Positions 18,956 through 27,800 of a stretch of 64,000 nt of DNA are shown piece after piece. A model generated the notes under the pieces. That model had not been told where the DNA came from. It saw only the letters and a program-made list of their open reading frames with translations, and searched no databases. The translations under genes and the position numbers were made by a program. The stretch is taken from contig PHBC01000001.1 of the NCBI GenBank assembly GCA_002840505.1, forward strand, positions 561,901 through 625,900, given 5' to 3'. How positions within the stretch are numbered: position 1 is the first letter of the stretch; each line of letters starts with the position of its first letter. The stretch comes from Deltaproteobacteria bacterium HGW-Deltaproteobacteria-2 (GTDB taxonomy: Bacteria; Desulfobacterota; Syntrophia; Syntrophales; Smithellaceae).

Positions 18956-19112
18956 CTAGTGTAGTGTCTCAATGAAACCTTGTCATATCGACCAGCGGGA
19001 GATATCTTGTATCTTCTTACGATCATTAAGATTTCTCGCGGAGTATGATCCCGCGTATGCGGGACTTCGAAATGACATATGACATATTGTATAGATATTT
19101 ATGAGACACTAC
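18956..19112. mobile_element. MITE-like palindromic element, copy 1
   Basis: The 453-bp gap between folD and the methyltransferase gene contains an element bounded by GTAGTGTCTCA (18961-18971) and its perfect inverse TGAGACACTAC (19102-19112). Inside, TTGTCATATCGACC faces CTTCGAAATGACATATGACA, and CCCGCGTATGCGGG makes a small hairpin. There is no coding capacity. A diverged copy with matching ends lies at 48629-48901. The rest of the gap (18687-18955) is AT-rich and shows nothing I can name. Confidence 0.7.
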
Positions 19113-19139
19113 AGTAGTACAAGACTTCAAGAGAAAAAC

Positions 19140-19976
19140 ATGGGAAAGCAAAAAATAATGGCTGAAGGTAACTATCGGTTGTGTCCTTTATGCGGCGTCG
19201 ACAACGCAAGAGAGAAACCTTCTGTTTACTCCAAAGATCAGTGGATAATAAAGGCATGTTCTCGTTGTAAATTAGTTTATCTGGAGAATCCCCCCGCTTA
19301 CGAAGATCTGGAAGAAATCTATGCCTGGGAAAAAACATCTCATCAGGTCTCTGAGGAAAAAGCGAAAAAAGAATCCGCTCTGCGGCGTGGCGTGCGTGTT
19401 ATTGAACATTACAAAGATAACTTGATTCGAAGGGACAAACTGATTGATGTAGTGAAAAAGTATTTTCCGCCTGGTCATGTAATGGATGTGGGATGCGGTG
19501 GAGGAGAAGTAATGGCCCGTCTGGAGAAAAAATATATTCCTTCCGGCATTGAGGTATCAAAACAACTTTCCGATAGGGCACGAAAAATCGCCGAATCCAG
19601 AGGTGGCCGTGTTTTCTGCGGCAATGCTCTTCTTGGATTAGATACTTTTGAAAAAGATTTTTTTGTTGCGGCTATCATGTCCGCCTATTTCGAACATGAA
19701 TCTGCACCCCGTGAGGTTCTAAAAAAAATTTCCCGCATATTGAAGCCGGGAGCTCCTCTTGTTATTAAAGTTCCTAATTATGGCTGTCTGAACCGCATGG
19801 TTACACAAAAAAAATGGTGTGGTTTTCGGTATCCCGATCATGTTAATTACTGGACGCCGAAAACTCTTAAACAAATAATTATCGGTACAGGTTTTGAAAT
19901 TGTCCGGTTTAATATCTGGGATCGTTTTCCCACCAGCGACAATATGTGGGTTATAGTGCGCAAACCGGTTAAATAA
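19140..19976 (+). CDS. SAM-dependent methyltransferase with N-terminal Zn ribbon
   Basis: About 278 residues. The N-terminus has CPLCGVDNA near residue 14 and CSRCKLVYLENPP near 40, a zinc-ribbon-like pair. The class I methyltransferase core shows VMDVGCGGGEVMARLEKK near 104 and later AYFEHESAPREVLKKISRIL and LKPGAPLVIKVPNYG. The layout is the same as at 16782. I choose ATG 19140 because the longer in-frame start at 19101 falls inside the flanking MITE-like element. It probably methylates a sugar or glycan intermediate. Downstream, an SGNH-type gene begins 68 bp later on the same strand. Confidence 0.85.
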   Translation: MGKQKIMAEGNYRLCPLCGVDNAREKPSVYSKDQWIIKACSRCKLVYLENPPAYEDLEEIYAWEKTSHQVSEEKAKKESALRRGVRVIEHYKDNLIRRDKLIDVVKKYFPPGHVMDVGCGGGEVMARLEKKYIPSGIEVSKQLSDRARKIAESRGGRVFCGNALLGLDTFEKDFFVAAIMSAYFEHESAPREVLKKISRILKPGAPLVIKVPNYGCLNRMVTQKKWCGFRYPDHVNYWTPKTLKQIIIGTGFEIVRFNIWDRFPTSDNMWVIVRKPVK

Positions 19977-20044
19977 ATCAATTAAAACAGTTATTTACCT
20001 TCAACTTATTGCGAGTGTCTATAACAATCAAAAATTATTAGGCA

Positions 20045-21229
20045 TTGCCAATGAAAATCAATAAAATATTCTGCAAATATCCAACGGTTTCGATGATTGT
20101 GTTACTGCTTCTTATTTTTCTGGCCACTGATATCATCGGCAAAAATATTTTTAAATCTTATTTCAAATCATTATATAAAAAAAATAATCACGAAAAAGAG
20201 TATCGAATCCAATCGAATTATTATCACCATGGTCTTAAGCCCAATGTAAATATCCCGAAAACGTCCTGGGGAAATATCATATATCCGATTGCTACAAATT
20301 CACTTGGTTTTAGGGATAAAAGACCTCGCGAAGTGTCTTTGACTTCTGATCGTTATCGTATTTTATTCATAGGTGACTCATTCACGGAAGGGGTTGGAAT
20401 CGCCTATGAAAATACTTTTGTTGGAATTATTGACAGTGCGATGCAAAAAAAAGACACAGAAGTCCTAAATGCCGCCGTTTGTTCTTATTCTCCCGCGATA
20501 TACTATGCAAAAATCAAACATCTGATTGATTCTATGGGGCTTAAGTTTGATGAGCTTGTAGTTTTTATTGATATTTCCGATATTCACGATGAAGTTGTAT
20601 CTTATCGCCTCAGTGGCAACAAGGTTATTGATAGAGAAGAGGAGCTAAAGATAGATGCCATTCTTAATGAAAAATATCGAGCTTCTATAAAAAATAAACG
20701 TGGTGTCTATCAAAAACTTGAACAAATTCTAAAGCGAGATACTGTCATGACATACCTTATAGTTAAAAAAATTCATGACTTATTTTTCTCCAGAGATTAC
20801 AGTTATGACTATGACGCAGTTAATCTTAGAGATGATTTATGGACAATTGATAATTCAATATACGAAGAATTTGGCAAGGCAGGGCTTGCTGAAAGTGCCA
20901 GGAACATGGAACTTTTAGCTAATCTTTGCCGGGATAAAAAAATCATTCTCACAATTGCCGTTTACCCATGGCCTGATCAGATTATTTATCATGATTTAGA
21001 TTCACTTCAGTCTAAATTCTGGTCAAACTGGGCAAATAAGTTTGACGCTAAATTTATAAACTATTTCCCGTATTTTATTTCGCCAAGTCAGGATAGGGCC
21101 GCAATCCGAGGTATTCTGGATACTTATTTTATTCCTGGCGATATGCACTGGAATATGGAAGGGCATCGTAGGGTTGCCAATATATTTTTAAATCAGTTTA
21201 ATACTTCAAAAAACAAAATGGCTGAATAA
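20045..21229 (+). CDS. SGNH hydrolase-like membrane-anchored protein
   Basis: A 394-residue protein. Residues 14-32 form a membrane anchor after a basic start. RILFIGDSFTEGVGIAYENT near residue 103 is SGNH block I with the candidate nucleophile in GDSFT, and DMHWNMEGHRRVANIF near 373 holds the Asp-His pair. A segment of about 170 residues between them is variable. It probably faces the periplasm and acts on acyl groups of a surface glycan, or resembles the AlgX/AlgJ type acetyltransferase partners. It precedes the carbamoyltransferase gene by 68 bp on the same strand. Confidence 0.78.
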   Translation: MPMKINKIFCKYPTVSMIVLLLLIFLATDIIGKNIFKSYFKSLYKKNNHEKEYRIQSNYYHHGLKPNVNIPKTSWGNIIYPIATNSLGFRDKRPREVSLTSDRYRILFIGDSFTEGVGIAYENTFVGIIDSAMQKKDTEVLNAAVCSYSPAIYYAKIKHLIDSMGLKFDELVVFIDISDIHDEVVSYRLSGNKVIDREEELKIDAILNEKYRASIKNKRGVYQKLEQILKRDTVMTYLIVKKIHDLFFSRDYSYDYDAVNLRDDLWTIDNSIYEEFGKAGLAESARNMELLANLCRDKKIILTIAVYPWPDQIIYHDLDSLQSKFWSNWANKFDAKFINYFPYFISPSQDRAAIRGILDTYFIPGDMHWNMEGHRRVANIFLNQFNTSKNKMAE

Positions 21230-21297
21230 TTATATTTGAATAGTTTCTTGAATATGTTATCGAAATAGCCATTTAAAGTGTGAGAAGAAAACTTAAC

Positions 21298-22350
21298 ATG
21301 AACATTTTAGGCATATCTGCATTTTATCATGACAGCGCTGCCTGCCTGGTGCGTGACGGTGAAATTATCGCTGCGGCACAGGAGGAGCGTTTTACCAGAA
21401 AGAAACATGACTTTTCTTTTCCTTCCAATGCAATAAATTATTGTTTGGAAGAAGGGAAAATAAACGGGGAATCTTTAGATTACGTTGCCTTCTACGATAA
21501 ACCATTCATTAAATTCGAACGCATTTTGGAAACTTATCTGGCTTTTGCTCCATCCGGAATTCAATCATTTGTCATGGCCATTCCACTCTGGATAAAACAA
21601 AAATTGTGGATGAAGGAATTTATAAAAAAAGAGTTATGCTATGACGGCAAAATAATTTTCCCGGAACATCATGAATCTCACGCGGCTTCAGCTTTTTTTG
21701 CCTCACCTTTTCCCGAAGCGGCATTTCTTACAATAGACGGCGTCGGCGAATGGACAACCACTAGTTACGGTGTCGGGAAAAATAATCAAATCCAAATTCT
21801 TTCCGAGATTCATTTCCCACACTCACTGGGCCTTCTCTATTCGGCATTTACTTATTACACCGGATTCAAAGTCAATTCCGGTGAATATAAAGTTATGGGG
21901 CTCGCGCCATATGGAACACCTAAATATAAGGATTTGATACTCTCGGAGTTAATTGATTTAAAAGAGGACGGCTCATTTAAGTTAAACATGAAATACTTCG
22001 ACTATTGCACCGGCCTCACCATGACCAACAGAAAATTCGAGAAGCTTTTCGGCGGACCGCCCCGCAAACCGGAATCTAACGTTACTCAGAGAGATATGGA
22101 TCTGGCTCGTTCCGTTCAGGATGTGACAGAAGAGGTGATGCTTCGGATGGCCCGTCATATTCATAGCGAAACGAAGCAGAAAAATCTTTGTCTGGCGGGA
22201 GGAGTGGCTCTTAATTGTGTGGGAAACGGGAAAATTCTCCGGGAAGGACCGTTTGATAACATATGGATACAACCGGCTGCCGGTGACGCCGGTGGCGCTC
22301 TCGGCGCGGCTCTTTTGTCTGGTATCAATATCTCGATAATCAACGGATAG
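21298..22350 (+). pseudogene. Carbamoyltransferase (NodU/CmcH family), N-terminal part; frameshifted
   Basis: This frame encodes the N-terminal 350 residues of a carbamoyltransferase: MNILGISAFYHDSAACLV, EERFTRKKHDFSFP, PEHHESHAASAFF (with the active-site histidines), LTIDGVGEW and the glycine-rich PAAGDAGGALGAAL. Family members run near 580-610 residues with a C-terminal domain. Here the frame ends at 22350 after a few unrelated residues, while the proper continuation (AALFVWYQYL) runs one base back from about 22311. Restoring one T in CTTTTG joins both halves. The product would transfer a carbamoyl group from carbamoyl phosphate, through carbamoyl-AMP, to a sugar hydroxyl. ATG 21298 is preferred over GTG 21280. 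A sequencing error, a real inactivating deletion and a -1 programmed frameshift all fit. Confidence 0.85.
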
Positions 22351-22370
22351 CTGACAATAAAAAAGACTTT

Positions 22371-23114
22371 ATGAAAGCGTCCCTGCTCGGCCCTGAATAC
22401 AACGATGATCAGATTCTTCAATATTTAAATGCCAACAATATTCCTTACAATAAGTTATCTTCCGGGGAAATGCCCGCCAGCATTGCCGATCTGATAGCTC
22501 AAGAAAAGACAATAGGCTGGTTTCAGGGAAGGATGGAGTTCGGGCCGCGCGCCCTGGGCGCCCGTTCCATTATCGGCGATGCCCGTTCTCCCAAAATGCA
22601 GGAGATTATGAATCTTAAAATAAAATTCCGGGAAAGCTTCCGCCCCTTTGCTCCCAGTGTACTGCAGGAAAAAGCCGCCGACTTCTTCGATATCGACAGT
22701 GAAAGTCCCTATATGTTAATAGTAGCGCCGGTTAAAGAGAATATCCGCAGAGCAATGACTAAGGAAGAGCAGGAATATTTCGGATTGGATAAGCTGCATG
22801 TAATGCGTTCCAGCATCCCGGCAGTAACACACGTGGACTACTCAGCCAGAGTGCAAACCGTGACCAGAGAAAGCAATTCCATATATTACGAAATGATCAA
22901 TAAATTTGCAGAGAAACACAAATGTCCGGTAATTATTAACACATCCTTCAATGTTCGCGGAGAACCGATTGTCTGCACACCCCAGGATGCTTATCTGTGT
23001 TTTATGAGAACCAACATGGATTATCTAATTATGGGCAATTATCTGCTGAATAAAGAAAAGCAAAGGCCACTGAACAATGATATCAACTGGCTGAAAAAAT
23101 ACGAGAACGACTAA
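22371..23114 (+). pseudogene. Carbamoyltransferase, C-terminal part; frameshifted
   Basis: The second fragment begins at MKASLLGPEYNDDQI if an ATG is required, although the homologous frame is open from about 22311. It carries the C-terminal carbamoyltransferase domain: GWFQGRMEFGPRALGARSI, IKFRESFRPFAPSVL, SRVQTV-like ARVQTVTRE, and INTSFNVRGEPIVCTPQDA. These bind the carbamoyl-adenylate and the acceptor in the family. It ends 4 bp before the SxtJ-like gene, so the whole set is one operon. The sequence is well conserved after the shift, with no further stops, which argues for a very recent lesion, recoding, or a base-call error rather than an old pseudogene. Confidence 0.85.
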
Positions 23115-23118
23115 CAAA

Positions 23119-23538
23119 ATGGCAATTATTGAAGAAATAAAAAATATTAAAGGCAATAATTCCGACTGGAAAAAATTCGGATTTACGATGGGTATAATTC
23201 TGTCTATTATCGGATTTTTTCTTTTATGGAAAAAAAATAATAACTACAATTACATTTTTTTTCTGGCCGCAGCCTTCTTTATTACGGGGTTAATTCTGCC
23301 CTCCATACTCAGACCCATCTATAAGGCATGGATGGCTCTGGCCGTGGTCATGAATTTTATCATGACCAGAGTAATAATGGCCGTTATCTTCTATCTGATT
23401 GTAACTCCGACTGGATTAATCGCTTCCTTGACCGGGAAAAAGTTTCTGGATATGAAGATTGATAAAAGCGCAAAAAGCTACTGGATTGTCAGAGAAAAAA
23501 CGAGTAAATTAAAATCCGATTATGAACGGCAATTTTAA
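23119..23538 (+). CDS. SxtJ-like small membrane protein
   Basis: A 139-residue protein with two or three hydrophobic segments (about 24-40, 47-66, 78-100). Residues such as LPSILRPIYKAWMALA and RVIMAVIFYLIVTPTGL match the SxtJ family, small membrane proteins encoded beside carbamoyltransferases in many bacteria and named from the saxitoxin cluster. No biochemical function is established to my knowledge. Its gene starts 4 bp after the carbamoyltransferase stop and is followed 31 bp later by a DUF5989-type micro-protein. The conserved linkage suggests a membrane site for the carbamoylated product. Confidence 0.85.
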   Translation: MAIIEEIKNIKGNNSDWKKFGFTMGIILSIIGFFLLWKKNNNYNYIFFLAAAFFITGLILPSILRPIYKAWMALAVVMNFIMTRVIMAVIFYLIVTPTGLIASLTGKKFLDMKIDKSAKSYWIVREKTSKLKSDYERQF

Positions 23539-23569
23539 GTAAAATAAATTTAAAGGAGTATCAGCCGGC

Positions 23570-23728
23570 ATGAGCAAATTATCAATAATATCAGAACTAT
23601 GGGATTTCTTAAAAGTCAGGAAGAAATGGTGGATTGTTCCTATTATCTTTTTCCTGCTGATAATCGGCATAATGTTGTTTTTGGCTGAAGGATCGGCAGT
23701 TGCTCCTTTTATATATACATTATTTTAA
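23570..23728 (+). CDS. DUF5989-type 52-residue membrane micro-protein
   Basis: A small gene read directly from sequence: ATG 23570 to TAA 23728, 52 residues. It begins MSKLSIISELWDFLKVRKKW, continues through one membrane span of about 20 hydrophobic residues, and ends AEGSAVAPFIYTLF. The pattern (basic KVRKKWW, a span, GSAVAPFIYTLF) matches the DUF5989 family, commonly encoded next to SxtJ and carbamoyltransferase genes. AAAGGAG at 23553-23559 is a good ribosome site. Function is unknown; I infer a helper subunit of the membrane carbamoylation module. Confidence 0.85.
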   Translation: MSKLSIISELWDFLKVRKKWWIVPIIFFLLIIGIMLFLAEGSAVAPFIYTLF

Positions 23729-23754
23729 ATTACTCAAAATGAAAAATTGTGACT

Positions 23755-24912
23755 ATGCCCAGTCCGGAAAAAAAATCAGTTCGAAAAAAGATATTAAACT
23801 TTTTAATCAACATACTATTGTTGATCATTTCTCTTGGCGTTGCCATTATTATTGTGGAAATAACTCTGCCGCTGCTGAAAATCCGCAATATTGAAGAAGC
23901 TGTTTACCAGATAAGAAGGCCTACCGTTCAAGGCATCTATGGCGCTTATCATCCCCAACTCAGATATACGCTACAAAAGAATTTGCGTAATGTCCGTTTA
24001 TTCTATCCGAAACAGCTTGATTACACATTGAACACAAACTCTCATGGATTCCGCGGACCGGATTGGGATTTGTCTATAAACCGAAAGAATATTGTGATAC
24101 TCGGAGATTCATTTGCTTTTGGCTGGGGAGTCCAATGGGAACAAACTGTAGGGGAAATTATAGAAAAACAACTACAAAAAAAAGACCCCGCTTATCAGGT
24201 CATCAATCTGGCCATGCCGGGATGGGATATGGATACAATTATCCGGTCTTTTGAATTATATAAAAACATATTGAAGCCTGTCGCGGTTATTTATTTTTTT
24301 TGCCCCAATGATTTATTATGCGGCATAAAAAAAACATCTGCCGTTGAATATGATATAGAATATCATCCGCATCCTGATGATGAAAAGAATTTCCAGGCAA
24401 TGGTCGAACGTCAACAATCAACTTACTGGTCGTGGGATAAATTATTTCGTCGCTCCTACGTCAAGGCTTATCACGCACGCGTTCTTCGGCGTTTATTCGA
24501 TAAAAGGATCAGCTCCTCTCTAAGCACGGACAAAGCACCTGCTGGTTTCGATTTTTCTCCGCCCATTGATGCACCAGGCAAGAGTGCTTTGGATGAAGAA
24601 CACAAACAGTTTGGCTTATATTGCCTTAACCGTCTTCGCAAGGATGCCAATGGAGCCCATTTTTATATAATAGATACTTCAGACAAATCAATTTTATATC
24701 TTAAAGATAAACCGGACAACCGGAGATGGGTTTTGCGTGAGTTTAGTGAAAACAATAAAAAATCTGTTTCATTCATTGACTTTGAAAGTTTTGTCCGCAA
24801 GACACCGGACGGACGGAAGTTTTATCTGGATTACGACGATCATTGGTCTGTCGCAGGACACGCAGCAGCAGCCGATTTACTTTTGAAAGAAATAACCATA
24901 AACAGGTTTTAA
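23755..24912 (+). CDS. SGNH hydrolase-like membrane-anchored protein
   Basis: About 385 residues. A basic N-terminus is followed by a membrane anchor near 15-40. IVILGDSFAFGWGVQWEQTV near residue 115 is SGNH block I with the candidate Ser, and DYDDHWSVAGHAAAADLL near 362 carries the Asp-His pair. AVIYFFCPNDL near 180 resembles block III with Asn. It follows the carbamoyltransferase/SxtJ/DUF5989 genes on the same strand, an arrangement that recurs in other genomes, so it may work on the same glycan. ATG 23755 is used; GTG 23749 is also possible and neither has a strong ribosome site. Confidence 0.8.
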   Translation: MPSPEKKSVRKKILNFLINILLLIISLGVAIIIVEITLPLLKIRNIEEAVYQIRRPTVQGIYGAYHPQLRYTLQKNLRNVRLFYPKQLDYTLNTNSHGFRGPDWDLSINRKNIVILGDSFAFGWGVQWEQTVGEIIEKQLQKKDPAYQVINLAMPGWDMDTIIRSFELYKNILKPVAVIYFFCPNDLLCGIKKTSAVEYDIEYHPHPDDEKNFQAMVERQQSTYWSWDKLFRRSYVKAYHARVLRRLFDKRISSSLSTDKAPAGFDFSPPIDAPGKSALDEEHKQFGLYCLNRLRKDANGAHFYIIDTSDKSILYLKDKPDNRRWVLREFSENNKKSVSFIDFESFVRKTPDGRKFYLDYDDHWSVAGHAAAADLLLKEITINRF

Positions 24913-24942
24913 AAATATTATGACACAGGAAAGGAGTTTAAA

Positions 24943-26232
24943 ATGAAAGAGGTAGTAATTATAAGCGGCGCCCGAACGGCTGTAGGCGAATTCGGCGGCT
25001 CGTTAAAAGACGTAAAAACAGTTGATATCGGGGCATTGGTTATCAAAGAAGCGCTTAAACGCGCGGGATTGAGGCCGGCAATTGATGATTTTTCCAGAAG
25101 CTGCCGCGCTGACGCTTTAGGCAGTTTTGAAATGACAGAAATAAACAAAAAATATTATGACTATGATAAATCCCTGAAGCCTGTTTACGTTGATGAAGTA
25201 ATCATGGGTAATGTTTTGCAGGGAGGACTGGGACAAAACTCAGCCCGCCAGGCCTGTATTTATGCCGGAATGCCTGAAGAAACCAATGCCTATACAGTAA
25301 ACAAAGTATGCGCTTCCGGAATGAAAGCCATCGCGCTGGCGACCCAGGCCATCCAATCCGGTAATGCCGATATTATCGTCGCTGGCGGAATGGAAGTGAT
25401 GAGTAATGCCCCCTTTGCCGTTCCCCAGGCACGCTGGGGATACCGCATGAGCATGCCCTTCTCCCAAATTACCGACTTGATGGTTTATGACGGCCTCTAT
25501 GAAATTTTCAACGGTTATCACATGGGATTGACCGCGGAGAATATAGCGGCTCTCTACAAAATTTCCCGCCAGCAGCAGGACGAATTTTCTTTTCAAAGTC
25601 ATCAGAGAGCCAGGGCAGCCAACGCCTCCGGCGCAGTAGCCGATGAAATCGTTCCTGTTGTCATTCCGCAGAAAAAAGGCGATCCTAAAATATTTAAAGT
25701 TGATGAACGTCCCATGGATACATCAATGGAAAAAATGGGCAAGCTGGCCACCGTGTTCAAAAAAGACGGATCGGTAACAGCGGGCAATGCTTCCGGCATC
25801 AACGACGGGGCCGCTGCGGTTTTAATTATGAGCGCCGAGAAAGCCAAAGAATTAAAACTTCAACCTTTAGCTAGAATCGGCGGTTTTGCCAGCGGCGGAG
25901 TTGATCCGGCTTATATGGGACTGGGACCGATTCCCGCAACGCGCAAACTCTTCAAAAAGCTGAATCTGACCGTAAAGGACATTGATCTTTTTGAACTCAA
26001 CGAAGCATTTGCCGTGCAGGCGCTGGCCTGTATGAAAGAACTGGCAGTTGATGGAGAAAAATGCAATCTCAACGGCGGCGCGGTTTCCATCGGTCATCCC
26101 ATCGGATGCTCCGGCGCCCGCATTACCTTCACGCTGGCCATGCAGATGAAAAAGAAGAATCTGAAGCGCGGTCTCGCTTCTCTTTGCATCGGCGGTGGAC
26201 AGGGCATGTCCATGATACTGGAACGCGCATAG
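24943..26232 (+). CDS. Acetyl-CoA acetyltransferase (thiolase) with an N-terminal-region insert
   Basis: A 429-residue thiolase. Nucleophilic Cys123 lies in NKVCASGMKAIALA, the His in ELNEAFAVQALA near 360, and the second Cys in IGHPIGCSGARI near 388; GGGQGMS closes the C-terminus. It catalyses reversible thiolysis of acetoacetyl-CoA or other 3-ketoacyl-CoA to acetyl-CoA. Typical members are 390-400 residues with the nucleophile near 88-92; here about 35 extra residues (roughly 46-82) lie between KRAGLRP and VDEVIMGNVLQGG. AGGAAAGGAG precedes the ATG. It is isolated among polysaccharide genes and probably serves beta-oxidation. Confidence 0.93.
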   Translation: MKEVVIISGARTAVGEFGGSLKDVKTVDIGALVIKEALKRAGLRPAIDDFSRSCRADALGSFEMTEINKKYYDYDKSLKPVYVDEVIMGNVLQGGLGQNSARQACIYAGMPEETNAYTVNKVCASGMKAIALATQAIQSGNADIIVAGGMEVMSNAPFAVPQARWGYRMSMPFSQITDLMVYDGLYEIFNGYHMGLTAENIAALYKISRQQQDEFSFQSHQRARAANASGAVADEIVPVVIPQKKGDPKIFKVDERPMDTSMEKMGKLATVFKKDGSVTAGNASGINDGAAAVLIMSAEKAKELKLQPLARIGGFASGGVDPAYMGLGPIPATRKLFKKLNLTVKDIDLFELNEAFAVQALACMKELAVDGEKCNLNGGAVSIGHPIGCSGARITFTLAMQMKKKNLKRGLASLCIGGGQGMSMILERA

Positions 26233-26268
26233 CGACAAAAGCAGATTTGGAAATCATCAATATTTTAC

Positions 26269-26297
26269 GCAGGGAGTGTTTGACAGACACTCCCTGC
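26269..26297 (+). terminator. Hairpin terminator after the thiolase gene
   Basis: GCAGGGAGTGT (26269-26279) pairs perfectly with ACACTCCCTGC (26287-26297) around a 7-base loop. The following bases are ATTATTTAAATT, a weak T-tract, so termination on the plus strand is likely but perhaps incomplete. It separates the thiolase from the MBOAT gene and overlaps a longer false start of the latter. Confidence 0.65.
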
Positions 26298-26317
26298 ATT
26301 ATTTAAATTATCGATTA

Positions 26318-27790
26318 ATGACTTTCAATTCCTATTCCTTTATTTTTATTTTCTTACCGTTGGTTGCCATAATTTATTTTGGCATTAATAAATATTTTGC
26401 GGCAACGTGGGCACGTTTGTTTTTACTCATTTCTTCTCTGACATTCATGTCTTTATGGAATATCTATTTTGCTTGCGTGTTGATTTTTTCCGCGCTGTTC
26501 AACTATGCTACCGGTCTAGTCCTGTCCAATGCGACTGAAAGCTCAGACAGTAAACGTAAAAAGATTGTTTTCCTTATTGCCATTACCGGAAATGTTTTGT
26601 TTCTGGTTTTCTTTAAATATACCAATTTTTTTCTAGGCAGCATCAATTCTTTTTTCTCAACGCATTTTAGTATGCTTAATATAATTGTCCCTCTGGGCAT
26701 CAGTTTTTATACTTTTATGCAAATTGCCTGGATTGCCGACATTTACCGTCACGGAGGATTTCGTTATAATTTTGTCAGCTACTGCCTTTACGTAACCTTC
26801 TTCCCGTACGTAATTTCCGGACCTATCACTTACCATAAAGAAATAATTCCGCAGCTGGAATCAAAATATGCATCAAATTTTAATATAGACAATTTGTGTC
26901 GTGGAATTTTTATTTTTTCAATAGGCCTTTTTAAGAAAACAGCCATTGCCGATACATTGGCAATAGTAGCCAATGGCGGATTTGACGCTTCTTCCGCACT
27001 TAGTTTTACTGAGGCCTGGCTTACCAGCCTTTCATTTACCATGCAGCTTTATTTTGATTTCAGCGGGTACACGGACATGGCTATAGGCATTGCCCTCCTT
27101 TTTAATATCGCCATTCCGGCAAATTTTAATTCTCCCTATAAATCACTGGATATAAGGGAATTCTGGCACCGCTGGCACATTACGCTTTCCCGTTTCCTGC
27201 GCGAATATATCTATATTCCTCTTGGCGGCAACCGCAGCGGAGAGAGGCAGACGCTGATCAATCTCATGCTGACTTTTTTAATCGGCGGCTTTTGGCATGG
27301 CGCGGCGTGGACATTCATCTTTTGGGGCTTTCTGCACGGTACGGCGCTGGTTGTGCACCGATTGTGGATGAAAACCGGCTATCATTTAAATAAAGTTTTA
27401 GCCTGGATTTTGACCTTTAATTTTGTAAACATTGCCTGGATTTTTTTCCGCGCAAAAAACTGGGATGACGCTCTGAATATAATCAGGGGCATGACCGGAT
27501 TAAACGGCATACTTATCTCCCCTCATCAGGCATCAAATCCTTTCTGGCAGAAACTCACCATCATCGGCATTAAATTCGGCGAATGGCGTGAACACCTTCC
27601 TGATGCGGAAAATACTACTTATTTTTTATGCGTAGCCTTGATCCCCTTTGTTCTGTTTACAAAAAATTCAAACCAGCTTCTCGGAAAATTTTCGCCGAAC
27701 TGTCAAAATGCCATTGCTATTGCGTTCTTAATGGCCTGTGGTCTGCTTCTTTTGAACCAGGCCACCGTATTCTTGTACTTTAAATTCTGA
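26318..27790 (+). CDS. MBOAT family membrane O-acyltransferase (AlgI/DltB-like)
   Basis: About 490 residues with some ten membrane segments. The family signature is clear: REFWHRWHITLSRFLREYIY with IPLGGNRSG, followed by LIGGFWHGAAWTFIFWGFLHG, whose His is the catalytic candidate. AlgI/DltB/PatA-type members move acyl groups, usually acetyl, across the inner membrane onto a periplasmic glycan with help of an SGNH-type partner. The next gene, 10 bp downstream, encodes such a candidate. ATG 26318 (MTFNSYSF) is chosen because the upstream in-frame GTG lies within a terminator hairpin. Confidence 0.93.
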   Translation: MTFNSYSFIFIFLPLVAIIYFGINKYFAATWARLFLLISSLTFMSLWNIYFACVLIFSALFNYATGLVLSNATESSDSKRKKIVFLIAITGNVLFLVFFKYTNFFLGSINSFFSTHFSMLNIIVPLGISFYTFMQIAWIADIYRHGGFRYNFVSYCLYVTFFPYVISGPITYHKEIIPQLESKYASNFNIDNLCRGIFIFSIGLFKKTAIADTLAIVANGGFDASSALSFTEAWLTSLSFTMQLYFDFSGYTDMAIGIALLFNIAIPANFNSPYKSLDIREFWHRWHITLSRFLREYIYIPLGGNRSGERQTLINLMLTFLIGGFWHGAAWTFIFWGFLHGTALVVHRLWMKTGYHLNKVLAWILTFNFVNIAWIFFRAKNWDDALNIIRGMTGLNGILISPHQASNPFWQKLTIIGIKFGEWREHLPDAENTTYFLCVALIPFVLFTKNSNQLLGKFSPNCQNAIAIAFLMACGLLLLNQATVFLYFKF

Positions 27791-27800
27791 TGAGTGCATT

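Noticed and set aside
19101-19139. Longer start (19101) for the Zn-ribbon methyltransferase
   Set aside because: This start lies in the terminal repeat of the MITE-like element; the extra residues are unlike homologues.
22311-22371. Two independent genes in place of one broken carbamoyltransferase
   Set aside because: The frame of the second half is open and homologous back to the end of the first, matching the continuous family sequence across the joint, so a single shifted gene is the simpler reading.
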